64,000 bases of DNA from UBA1368 sp964563125 (GTDB lineage Bacteria; Bacillota; Syntrophomonadia; Syntrophomonadales; Syntrophomonadaceae): assembly GCA_964563125.1 (NCBI GenBank), contig CAZLVY010000002.1, positions 1-64,000 on the forward strand, read 5' to 3'. Below, in pieces: positions 1 to 7,319 of the stretch; the first letter of the stretch is position 1; every line of letters begins with the position of its first letter. The notes under the pieces were generated by a model. The model saw nothing but the letters and a program-made list of their open reading frames with translations. It was not told the DNA's origin and ran no database searches. Made by a program: the position numbers and the translations under genes.

Positions 1-1109
1 GTGCCTGTTTCCAGTTTTGCCGCTTTGACGATCATCACTGCCATCTGCTCACGGGTGATTATGTCGTCAGGCCCAAAGGTCTTGTCATCATAGCCGCTGA
101 TTATTTTATGGGCATAGGCTGCAGCGATGGCATCTTTAGCCCAGTGCTCAGCAGTATCGGTAAACATCTTGCCTTCCTTGGCTTCCAGCTTACAAGCTTT
201 GACCAAGGCAACAGCAAATTCTGCCCGGCTGATACCTTTGTCCGGGGCGAAGCTGCCATCGGGATAACCGCTGATAGCGCCCAAGACCACCAGCTCTTCG
301 ATATTGCCTTTAGCCCAGTGATCGGCGATGTCATTTAATTCTGCAGCTGGCTGTTCAGTGGGCTGCTCCGGCTGTTCTACCGGCTGTTCAACCGGCTCTT
401 CCACTGGCTGTTCAGGCTCTGGTTCGCTGGCAGCTGCAATGATCGGTTGAGTCAAAGCGGCATCAGGATAGCCTGTTGCTTTGATTACAATCGCATACTC
501 TTTCCCTTCGGCAAATACTTCTGCATCGATTGAAATTTTTGCATCACTGACAGTATATTTTTCTCTGATGGATGTATCATCAACTTTGATATTTGTTATT
601 TTACTGCTCCAGTCGAGATTGCTGGCAAACTCAATATCAATGGGATTCCCAACCTGATTATCCTGGCTGTCTGCAGTCAGGGCAGGCGGGGTAAGCTCCT
701 CGGCTGCATCAGCAGCACTGTTATAAGTGAAACTTTCAACCGCTATGCCGCCGGTGGATACCAGCTGCAGCGCAGGGTCATCGCTTTTCACATAGTCAAT
801 GAAGATGGCCTGCCCCAATTTTGCTTTGGCATCCAAAACCAGTTTGATCTTTCCTACCGTGTTCGTTGTATCAACACCAGTCACTTTTGCCGGATTCCCA
901 TCCAAAGTCAGTGTAAACTGATCTTGAACACCGTCCGGGATAACTACTGCCTGGTCAAAAGTAATACTGACATCTCCCTTGTTACTTATTTCAGCAACCA
1001 CCAGAACAGGTGGCTGATCAGCAGCCTGCACCGCCGGCACCAATACCATGATCATGAATAATATCGCTGCGAAAAGAGCAATACGATTATGTTTTCTTAC
1101 AGTCAACAT
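1..1109 (-). CDS. Secreted SLH-domain surface protein, 3' end beyond the window
   Basis: The frame stays open from an ATG at 1109 to the window edge (369 codons seen), behind TAGGAGGAT. The first ~27 residues form a signal peptide ending in a VQA-like cleavage site. A beta-rich region follows, then a segment around residues 150-230 resembling the Shr-like haemoglobin-interacting domain (DUF1533). Next come a Pro/Glu-rich linker (repeated EQPVE) and two SLH repeats (DHWAK...ISGYPDGSFAP and EHWAKDAI...ISGYDDKTFGP). SLH repeats anchor proteins to cell-wall polymers, so this should be a cell-surface protein. It is the last visible gene of the operon with the FecBCD-like importer. A role in catching a metal or haem ligand at the surface is inferred from context; the DUF1533 match is from memory. 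Confidence 0.85.
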   Translation of the reverse strand, partial: MLTVRKHNRIALFAAILFMIMVLVPAVQAADQPPVLVVAEISNKGDVSITFDQAVVIPDGVQDQFTLTLDGNPAKVTGVDTTNTVGKIKLVLDAKAKLGQAIFIDYVKSDDPALQLVSTGGIAVESFTYNSAADAAEELTPPALTADSQDNQVGNPIDIEFASNLDWSSKITNIKVDDTSIREKYTVSDAKISIDAEVFAEGKEYAIVIKATGYPDAALTQPIIAAASEPEPEQPVEEPVEQPVEQPEQPTEQPAAELNDIADHWAKGNIEELVVLGAISGYPDGSFAPDKGISRAEFAVALVKACKLEAKEGKMFTDTAEHWAKDAIAAAYAHKIISGYDDKTFGPDDIITREQMAVMIVKAAKLETG

Positions 1110-1146
1110 TTTTTATCCTCCTAAGTAAAATTTTTTCCATCCGTTT

Positions 1147-1905
1147 CTAATAAGCCCTCAACTCTTCTTTGGAGCAGGGCCGCCATAATGTATTCCCTCT
1201 CAAATCCTCGAGCGGCTTAACCAATAGAACTGCTTCCCGATCCATCAATACCGCTTTTACCACCTCCCCTATTTCCACCGTTTCTTCATCAGCCAGAAAC
1301 CGTCCATCCAATTTGTTTTTTACCTTTGTAATGTAGGATCTTTTCATTATTTCACCCACAGTGACTTGCTGTCCCGGTTCAGCAATAGAAATTTTACCCC
1401 GAAAACGTCCATCATTACCGCTCAGGCGCAGACCGGTACCGGCCAAAGCACCTACCACACCGTCCCCGGTACCTCCATGCTCTGAAAGATGGATACCCAT
1501 TTCCTCAGCGACCCCGTAGGCATAATCTTTGTTCAAGACTTCCTGTTTGGCAGAAAACCCGTAAGCGATCAGCCAGCCGGGATTGGAGAGTCTTTCTGGT
1601 ATCACTACACATAACCCGGGATCTGATCCTTCTGCTCTCTCTCTTTCCAGGAAATGGCCGCTGTACCCGATCACATCATCCAGAACATCGTCTATAATGT
1701 CAGCTGCGAAGCACATGGCACTGTTGTGGGACGTATAAGGAACATCCGGGTGGACTAACAATTGGTGCCTGGTGATCGGCTGGCACTTTCCCCATCCCTG
1801 TTCCTCGATTTGCTGAGATAAAAGAGCAGCTAATTGTCCTGTTCCCCGTTTGATATGGATATTATCGGTATCATCGATACATATCAGGATATACAAATCC
1901 ATCAC
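1147..1905 (-). CDS. TiaS-like (tRNA-Ile2 agmatinylcytidine synthetase-like) protein
   Basis: 252 aa. The N-terminus ICIDDTDN...KRGTGQ resembles the IGIDDTD start of archaeal TiaS, and HGGTGDGVVGALAGTG near the middle resembles the TiaS ferredoxin-like region (GTGRGxIGAL). The C-terminal third could be an OB-like segment. Full archaeal TiaS is roughly 420 aa with a C-terminal zinc ribbon; this protein is much shorter and no Cys cluster is seen. Bacteria normally modify tRNA-Ile2 with TilS, so true TiaS function is doubtful. It lies 12 bp downstream of the substrate-binding lipoprotein gene, inside a metal-chelate importer operon. A nucleotide-dependent step linked to the imported ligand is possible but inferred. 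Family assignment is moderately sure; function unknown. Confidence 0.6.
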   Translation of the reverse strand: MMDLYILICIDDTDNIHIKRGTGQLAALLSQQIEEQGWGKCQPITRHQLLVHPDVPYTSHNSAMCFAADIIDDVLDDVIGYSGHFLERERAEGSDPGLCVVIPERLSNPGWLIAYGFSAKQEVLNKDYAYGVAEEMGIHLSEHGGTGDGVVGALAGTGLRLSGNDGRFRGKISIAEPGQQVTVGEIMKRSYITKVKNKLDGRFLADEETVEIGEVVKAVLMDREAVLLVKPLEDLRGNTLWRPCSKEELRAY

Positions 1906-1917
1906 CTCATTTCATTC

Positions 1918-3027
1918 TTACCCTTTGGCTTCCCGCATCCCCTGACTGGTCAGGATCCTTTGGACCGTTTCCTCGTCCAGCTGCCAATCAAAAAATGTGA
2001 GATAAAAATCCTGAATAATATCCGTCATGTCAACATCTGCAAACAGATCCGGATACACTGTTTTCGCAGTCCAAATTGCTGCCAGCGGAGTTTCCAGGGA
2101 ATTTTCATGTCCCCAGCGGGATATTCCAACCGGCAGCGGAAGCACCTGCTGGTTTTTTACTGCCTTGAGGGACTTCCACTGTTCATTGGTCATAATATAG
2201 CCGACTACATCCGGATTATTGGCCAAAATATAGTCCGGGTCCCATAAAAGAATTTGCTCCAGGCCGGCATAATGATCGCCATCAATGAATTTTAATTCCT
2301 GATTTACAGATACATTGATAACACCAGCAGCTTTCGTCCAATCGGCTGCCAGGGTGTCTGCGGTATCAGTCCGGGTGGCTTCCTGGGTTGAATGGTAAAT
2401 CCTTGCTCTTTTATCGTCTGGTATTTTCGCTGTTCTATCCTGAACCATGGAAATCTGCTCCTGGTAAAACTGCTGGTATTCTTTGCTTTCTCCCTCAGTT
2501 CCCACAATCTCTGCGATCATTTCCATGGCAAATTGCTGCTCATTCATGGAAGTAAATTTCACTACCACCACCGGGATCTTCGCTAACTGCAGTTTTTCCA
2601 TTTCTGTTTCATTTTTTATGGTATCTTCCTTGACAAAAATCAGGTCTGCTTTGATCCTGAGCATTTCCTCTATGTTTATAGCGCCGCCTTTTTTAGGAAT
2701 TGAAAGACCCTTTAACTGAGGGTACATTTCTATCAGCAGAACATCTCTCTGCATTCCGTCGGTAGTTGCCACAATGTTATCCCCTTTGCCGTACATTGCT
2801 AATGCATACCCGGCTTCCGGGCAAGTACAAGCAATTCGCTGGGGGTCCACAGGCACTTCCACCTCCCGTCCGGCACTATCTACAATGATGTGGGTCTCAG
2901 GCTCTTGGGGTGCATCCTTCCCCTGATCTGTCTGGTCTCTGCCGCATCCGGTCAGGGCCAGGGCTGCCAGCAGCAGCAATAATAAGCCGACATAACCGAT
3001 ACTGATTTTCCGACTGGTGTGGTTCAA
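1918..3027 (-). CDS. ABC importer substrate-binding lipoprotein, FecB/BtuF type
   Basis: 369 aa. A hydrophobic N-terminus ends in a lipobox (LALTGC, Cys 28), so the mature protein should be lipid-anchored outside the membrane. The rest is of the helical-backbone metal receptor type: VDSAGREVEVPVDPQRIACT at the start of the domain, a long linking helix, and a C-terminal PYLF-like part (TVYPDLFADVD). This family binds ferric siderophores, haem, cobalamin and, in some members, molybdate or tungstate. The ligand cannot be read from sequence. It directly follows the ATPase (3050) and permease genes, giving a complete importer. Confidence 0.85.
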   Translation of the reverse strand: MNHTSRKISIGYVGLLLLLLAALALTGCGRDQTDQGKDAPQEPETHIIVDSAGREVEVPVDPQRIACTCPEAGYALAMYGKGDNIVATTDGMQRDVLLIEMYPQLKGLSIPKKGGAINIEEMLRIKADLIFVKEDTIKNETEMEKLQLAKIPVVVVKFTSMNEQQFAMEMIAEIVGTEGESKEYQQFYQEQISMVQDRTAKIPDDKRARIYHSTQEATRTDTADTLAADWTKAAGVINVSVNQELKFIDGDHYAGLEQILLWDPDYILANNPDVVGYIMTNEQWKSLKAVKNQQVLPLPVGISRWGHENSLETPLAAIWTAKTVYPDLFADVDMTDIIQDFYLTFFDWQLDEETVQRILTSQGMREAKG

Positions 3028-3049
3028 AACCTTCCCTCCCTTGTTCTCC

Positions 3050-3865
3050 TTATTGTTTGACTGTACTGATAGGCAGGACTTGTTTCAGTTTCCCGCCGTC
3101 ATCCATCTGGTAATTTAAGATCCGGGTATTAATATTGTAAAGCTCGCCAATATTTTTTTCGGTCAATACCGCAGAGGGTTTTCCCATGGCAATGATGGTG
3201 TGGTCTTTGATCAAAGCTGCCCGGGTGGTTATGCCCTGGTTCTCAAAATAAAAGCAGTGATTGGGAATATGGGTGGCCATCAATACGGAAAGCCCGGTCT
3301 GTTTTGTGAGTTCTGCGATGGTTTCCATTATGATCAGCTCGTGCCGATAATCCAGATGAGCAGTGGGTTCATCCATGACGATCAGAGGACTGTTCTGTGC
3401 CAGTGCCCGGGCCACCATGACCAACTGGCATTCACCGCCGCTTAATTGGGTATAGGGGCGGTCTTTCAGCTTCGATATCCCTACCATTGTCAGGGCTTGC
3501 TCTGCAATGGCTTCGTCTTCTTCTGAAGGGGTGCGGAAAGGCCCCAGGAAAGAAGCTCTGCCCATTAGCACGATATCCTTGACCAGGTAAGGAAAAGTTT
3601 TTTCATGGACCTGGGGAACATAGGCCATATTTTTGGCGATTTGTTTGGCCGTCATATTAATGAGGGGTACGCCGTTGATCAATACTTGTCCTTTGCTGGG
3701 CTTCAGCCAGCCCAAGGCGCAGTCTAAAAGAGTCGTCTTACCGCAGCCATTGGGGCCCAGCAAGCAGAATATTTCTCCCCGGCCCACGGTAAAACCGATT
3801 TTATCCAGGACTATGCTTTGCGGATACTTAAAACCTAAATCTATCACTTCTATTAAAGGAGTCAA
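3050..3865 (-). CDS. ABC importer ATP-binding subunit, FecE/BtuD type
   Basis: 271 aa cytoplasmic ATPase of a metal-chelate importer. Visible motifs are Walker A GPNGCGKTT (about residue 38), Q-loop YVPQV, signature LSGGE, Walker B LIVMDEPTAHLD and switch His (ATHIPNH). The C-terminal tail (GKPSAVLTEKNIGELYNI) is typical of the FecE group. The stop lies 22 bp before the lipoprotein gene, and the start lies 1 bp after the permease stop, so the three importer genes are tightly packed and probably translationally coupled. Confidence 0.92.
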   Translation of the reverse strand: MTPLIEVIDLGFKYPQSIVLDKIGFTVGRGEIFCLLGPNGCGKTTLLDCALGWLKPSKGQVLINGVPLINMTAKQIAKNMAYVPQVHEKTFPYLVKDIVLMGRASFLGPFRTPSEEDEAIAEQALTMVGISKLKDRPYTQLSGGECQLVMVARALAQNSPLIVMDEPTAHLDYRHELIIMETIAELTKQTGLSVLMATHIPNHCFYFENQGITTRAALIKDHTIIAMGKPSAVLTEKNIGELYNINTRILNYQMDDGGKLKQVLPISTVKQ

Positions 3866-3866
3866 A

Positions 3867-4880
3867 TTACCAGCCTCCTCCTTTGGTCTTATTCAACAGG
3901 TAAACAAAAAATGGGGCGCCGATCAAAGCCGTCAGTATTCCCAGTGGTATTTCCGCCCCCGTCAGGATCCGGCTAAAATCATCTACGATGACCAGAAAGG
4001 CAGCCCCCAGGGAAAAGCTCACCGGGATCAATATTTTATTGTCATTGCCCACGATCATTCGTCCAATGTGGGGTATGACCAGGCCTACCCAGCCGATAAT
4101 ACCGCTTACGCAGACAGCTCCGGCGGTAGCTAATGTGGCGCAGGCAATGATGATTCCCTTGTTTAGAGTGGTATTGATACCCAGGGTATGGGCCTCCCGA
4201 TCGCCCATAGAAAGTACATTGATCCTCCAGCGGAACAGAAAAAGCCCCACCGTGCCGATCAGCATCGGAATCCCGGCAATCATGATATCGCTGAAGCGGG
4301 CCGAAGCCAGGCTGCCCATCAGCCAGAATACGATGGCCGGCAGTTCATCTAACGGATCAGCCAGGTATTTGACCAATGAAATAAGGGCAGAAAATACTGA
4401 CGATACGATAACGCCGCCTAAAACCAGCATGATGGTAGGTGTGGCATTATATACCCGGCTGATCAGATAACTGAGCGTAACCGCCAGGATGCCGAATCCA
4501 AAGGCGAATGTATAAGTTGCCGCTATTTGATGAAACAGGATGATCGACAAAGCGGCACCAAATCCAGCTCCTGAGCTGACTCCCAGTATGCCGGAATTGA
4601 CCAGAGGATTGCGGAACAGCCCTTGAAATGCTGCCCCGCTTACCGCCAGGGAGCCTCCTACCATGGCTCCCAGTATGGCTCTGGGGAGCCTTATGTCCCA
4701 GACGACAGTCTGGTGTATATCCTCGATCAAACATGGCTGCATGGTAATCCGGCACCAGAGTATTTCGATCACACTGGAAATATCCACCGGATAGCGCCCG
4801 ATCAACAAGGAAACTAAAATAATCAGCAGCGGGGCTACTATAAAAGCGAAAATCATTACTGGCTTTTTCGTAAAACTCAC
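3867..4880 (-). CDS. ABC importer permease, FecCD family
   Basis: About 337 aa from a GTG at 4880, or 329 aa from the ATG at 4856 (VMIFAFIVAPLL). A still longer reading frame would overlap the preceding gene and adds a non-membrane tail unlike the family, so it was not used. No ideal ribosome site precedes either start; coupling to the upstream gene ending at 4907 is likely. The protein has about nine or ten membrane segments and FecCD hallmarks: DIRLPRAILGAMVGGSLAVSG, the FRNPLVNSGILGVSSGAGFGA loop and C-terminal GWVGLVIPHIGRMIVG. It forms the channel for the periplasmic-binding-protein-dependent uptake of a metal chelate. Confidence 0.9.
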   Translation of the reverse strand: MSFTKKPVMIFAFIVAPLLIILVSLLIGRYPVDISSVIEILWCRITMQPCLIEDIHQTVVWDIRLPRAILGAMVGGSLAVSGAAFQGLFRNPLVNSGILGVSSGAGFGAALSIILFHQIAATYTFAFGFGILAVTLSYLISRVYNATPTIMLVLGGVIVSSVFSALISLVKYLADPLDELPAIVFWLMGSLASARFSDIMIAGIPMLIGTVGLFLFRWRINVLSMGDREAHTLGINTTLNKGIIIACATLATAGAVCVSGIIGWVGLVIPHIGRMIVGNDNKILIPVSFSLGAAFLVIVDDFSRILTGAEIPLGILTALIGAPFFVYLLNKTKGGGW

Positions 4881-4906
4881 CTCGAAAATCGTTGCTTGAA
4901 TAGATC

Positions 4907-5740
4907 TTAATCTTTTTCCGTCTTGTTCAGCCGGCGATAACCCCACCCGGCAGCTAATACTGCCAAAGCTGCAACCGCTATCCATTTCCCGGCCTCTTTT
5001 GTTCCTTTCAGTGGGTCGGAATGCTCAGGATCATCGACTGCGGTTTGATTCTGCTCCGCGGGGGACACTGACTTTATATTCTCGGGATGTTTTTCCGTAC
5101 TCTCCACTGTTCTCGGTCCATCCACATCGCCGGTTTTAGTCTCTCCGGTGGCTTCCTTTTCCAGCTCTTCTTCAGCAGCTGTCTGAGCCGTCAATTCTTC
5201 CGGTGTCTTATCTGGTTCCAGGTCTCCTGTGCCCGAAGCTGCTGTTTGTTCTGAACTTCCCGATGTAGGGGCCGCTTTGCTGCCGGCGGTAGTAAAGCTA
5301 ATAGTTTTTTTGCTTCCCAGGGTCACTCCGCTTTTTGATTCCATGGCTGGTGACACTTCCACCCGGTAGGTGGTTCCGGCCTTAAGCGGCTGTAAAGGTT
5401 TGATGACTACATCATTGCGCTTTTCCCGCTCAATCTGGTCATCAGCCAGGATGATTTCGGCAGGGAGCTGCTCTGTTCCGGTCCATAAGGAAAAACACTG
5501 TTTATTGCTGTCTCGTATAGTCATATAGACCACATTTTTACTAAAGACCAACTTGATGAACTCCAGGTTCTCAACGCCGGTTGCTCCGTCAGACGGTATT
5601 GAACTTTCAATGTACAAAGGGTTGTTTTGGCCTCCCCCGGAACCGTCTCCGTTTCCGTCTCCCGCCATGGCATAGCCTGTGCCGGCGGCCAGTATGAACA
5701 ACACAATAATTATTATGACGACTCCCGCTCTTCTTCTCAT
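4907..5740 (-). CDS. Membrane-anchored Ig-like (Big_5/SbsA-type) surface protein
   Basis: 277 aa from ATG 5740, preferred over a TTG six codons upstream because GGGAGAGGG lies just before it. A signal peptide (RRRAGVVIIIIVLFILAAGTGYAMA) is followed by a Big_5/SbsA-type Ig-like domain, residues ~40-150: SSIPSDGATGV...IKLVFSKNV...YRVEVSPAMESKSGVTL...ISFTT. A long Ser/Thr/Glu-rich linker follows, then a C-terminal membrane helix (WIAVAALAVLAAGWGY) with a short basic tail. The topology is that of an outward-facing, membrane-tethered domain. It is the first gene after the structured leader and precedes the importer permease, so a role as a surface receptor or partner of the importer is inferred. 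No specific function is recognised. Confidence 0.8.
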   Translation of the reverse strand: MRRRAGVVIIIIVLFILAAGTGYAMAGDGNGDGSGGGQNNPLYIESSIPSDGATGVENLEFIKLVFSKNVVYMTIRDSNKQCFSLWTGTEQLPAEIILADDQIEREKRNDVVIKPLQPLKAGTTYRVEVSPAMESKSGVTLGSKKTISFTTAGSKAAPTSGSSEQTAASGTGDLEPDKTPEELTAQTAAEEELEKEATGETKTGDVDGPRTVESTEKHPENIKSVSPAEQNQTAVDDPEHSDPLKGTKEAGKWIAVAALAVLAAGWGYRRLNKTEKD

Positions 5741-5772
5741 ATTCCCTCTCCCTCGCAATAATTGAAATTAAA

Positions 5773-5805
5773 TAAAAAAAGTCAGCTGCGAAAATGCAAC
5801 TGACT
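5773..5805 (-). terminator. Intrinsic terminator in the leader of the surface/importer operon
   Basis: On the minus strand a 10-bp stem (AGTCAGTTGC/GCAGCTGACT, one G-U pair) with a six-base loop is followed by seven T residues. It lies between the structured RNA element and the first gene of the operon, which is where an attenuator controlled by an upstream sensor would be. Confidence 0.75.
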
Positions 5806-5847
5806 ATTAAACACTATAAAAAAGCACTCAATAAGTGTATTGTTTTC

Positions 5848-5922
5848 TTTCCGCTATGGGAGGCATAGCCGTTTCCCGCTATACCCTGACGGTCACTGCC
5901 CATAGCCTGAGCTTTAGATACA
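5848..5922 (-). promoter_or_regulatory. Structured RNA leader, riboswitch candidate
   Basis: In the 367-bp non-coding stretch 5741-6107, the minus strand folds into two stacked 8-bp helices. The outer one pairs GCTATGGG with CCCATAGC exactly (5899-5906 with 5853-5860). The inner one pairs GGTATAGC with GCTATGCC (5878-5885 with 5863-5870). A purine-rich asymmetric internal loop (CAGTGACCGTCAG) lies on one side and GGGAAACG forms the apical loop; GGAAAG follows the outer helix. An intrinsic terminator lies ~45 bp downstream. The tail CCTCCC...GGAAAG loosely recalls the 3' part of the molybdenum-cofactor (Moco) RNA, but the element is shorter and this is from memory. The ligand is unknown. Confidence 0.5.
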
Positions 5923-6055
5923 GTAACTCGAAAACTGGATTTATTTATTCTATTTTACTTCTATAATTCGACACGGAATACACAATTCCTGTAAACTATC
6001 TAAATTTTTTCGATAATTATAAACAATTTATATTTTCTTCTGCTGCCTTTACGTT

Positions 6056-6083
6056 TAAAAGGACCTTCCATGTGGAAGATCCT
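6056..6083 (-). terminator. Terminator after the MscS-family gene
   Basis: On the minus strand AAGGATCTTCC and GGAAGGTCCTT form an 11-bp stem with one G-U pair and a four-base loop, followed by a short T run. It is 25 bp past the stop of the MscS gene. Confidence 0.6.
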
Positions 6084-6107
6084 TAATGATGTGCAAATAT
6101 GTTTTAT

Positions 6108-7229
6108 TTATTCTTCTACCTGCTCGTTTACTGTCTGATTCAAATATTTCTCCGGCATTGTTTCGATATATACGCTCTGGCTGGGTAAGGCTATTGATAC
6201 TCCTTCGTTTGCCAGAAGCTTCATGATTTCCAGATTTACTTTGTGCTTTATGTCCAGCCAGCCAAAATAGGTATTGGTTGTGGCAAAACAGTCCACTAAT
6301 ATGTTCAGACTGCTGTCTCCGAAGCTGTCAAAATATATTTTTACATCCTCGTGTACATCCGGATGATGCTTTAGCATAGTCTGTAATTTATCCATACATG
6401 CTTCCATTTTTTCTGCTGTTGTACTATAGGTCACACCCAGATGAAAGGTCATTCTTCTTTGATCAATGCGGGCATGGTTTATGATGGGTTCATTGGACAG
6501 GGTTGCATTGGGTATGGTGATCAATTTATGATCATAAGTCCTTACCCGGGTACTGCGGAAGGTGATTTCCTCCACTGTCCCTTCCACACTGGGGGTTTCG
6601 ATCCAGTCGCCCAGGTTAAAAGGTTTTTCTGTAACGATCACCATGCCGCCGAACAGATTTGCCAGCATGCTCTGGGCTGCCAGGGCAAAAGCCAAGCCGC
6701 CTAAGCCTAAGCCGGCGATAAATCCATTGACATTATAGCCCCATTCCTGAGCGATCACTACTATGGCCAGGGCAATTATTATAAAGCGAATGGCATTTCT
6801 TAAAAATGGAATCAGTATCTTGTCCAGGTTAAACCTATCTTTGATTTCATCGGGAAACTGGCTTATGTAATCAGTCAGCCTTAATAAACACCAGGCGATG
6901 AATATTATTACCAGCGATCTTAATATATTGTTTATGGCTCCCTGATAGCTTTCCGGCAGCGGCAGGTAACTGATAGCCAGGAAAAAACCCACCGTAATAA
7001 AAAAGGCTCTTAACGGTTCCTGTAAGGCTTGAAGTACTTTAGCCACTAAATCCTGGCGATTTTTTAAGGCCAGATTCTGCAGCCCGTTAAGAATATAATG
7101 AGTAAGAATTTTGCTCAATAAAAGAAAGGCGATAAATATCATTATAGCTATTAGTACAGAATAAATATAAGTATTTTCCCATATAAAAAGAAGCTTATCA
7201 TAAATAGGTGTTTCTAAGATACCAGTCAT
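6108..7229 (-). CDS. MscS-family mechanosensitive ion channel
   Basis: 373 aa from ATG 7229, which has AAAGGGG seven bases upstream; a TTG 33 bp earlier lacks such a site. Three to four N-terminal helices lead to the Gly/Ala-rich pore helix typical of MscS (FIAGLGLGGLAFALAAQSML), then the beta-domain (PFNLGDWIE...GTVEEITFRSTRVRTYD) and the mixed C-terminal domain. The family opens on membrane stretch and releases solutes on osmotic downshock. It stands between two terminators and is probably transcribed alone. Family assignment is firm; conductance and gating are not known. Confidence 0.92.
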   Translation of the reverse strand: MTGILETPIYDKLLFIWENTYIYSVLIAIMIFIAFLLLSKILTHYILNGLQNLALKNRQDLVAKVLQALQEPLRAFFITVGFFLAISYLPLPESYQGAINNILRSLVIIFIAWCLLRLTDYISQFPDEIKDRFNLDKILIPFLRNAIRFIIIALAIVVIAQEWGYNVNGFIAGLGLGGLAFALAAQSMLANLFGGMVIVTEKPFNLGDWIETPSVEGTVEEITFRSTRVRTYDHKLITIPNATLSNEPIINHARIDQRRMTFHLGVTYSTTAEKMEACMDKLQTMLKHHPDVHEDVKIYFDSFGDSSLNILVDCFATTNTYFGWLDIKHKVNLEIMKLLANEGVSIALPSQSVYIETMPEKYLNQTVNEQVEE

Positions 7230-7275
7230 ACTACAACCCCTTTGATTGGATATTGCCTGCAATATTTGTCATGGA

Positions 7276-7316
7276 TAAAAAAACAGTAGAGGGCTCTTAG
7301 CCCTCCACTTGCTGTT
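7276..7316 (-). terminator. Terminator after the EF-G-like gene
   Basis: On the minus strand TGGAGGGCT/AGCCCTCTA forms the core stem, extended by AACAG/CTGTT across a small internal loop, then a T7 run. It lies immediately past the stop at 7320. Confidence 0.85.
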
Positions 7317-7319
7317 GGT

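Noticed and set aside
3633..4133. 166-aa plus-strand frame over the ABC permease and ATPase genes
   Set aside because: Antisense to two firmly identified genes, with no recognisable family.
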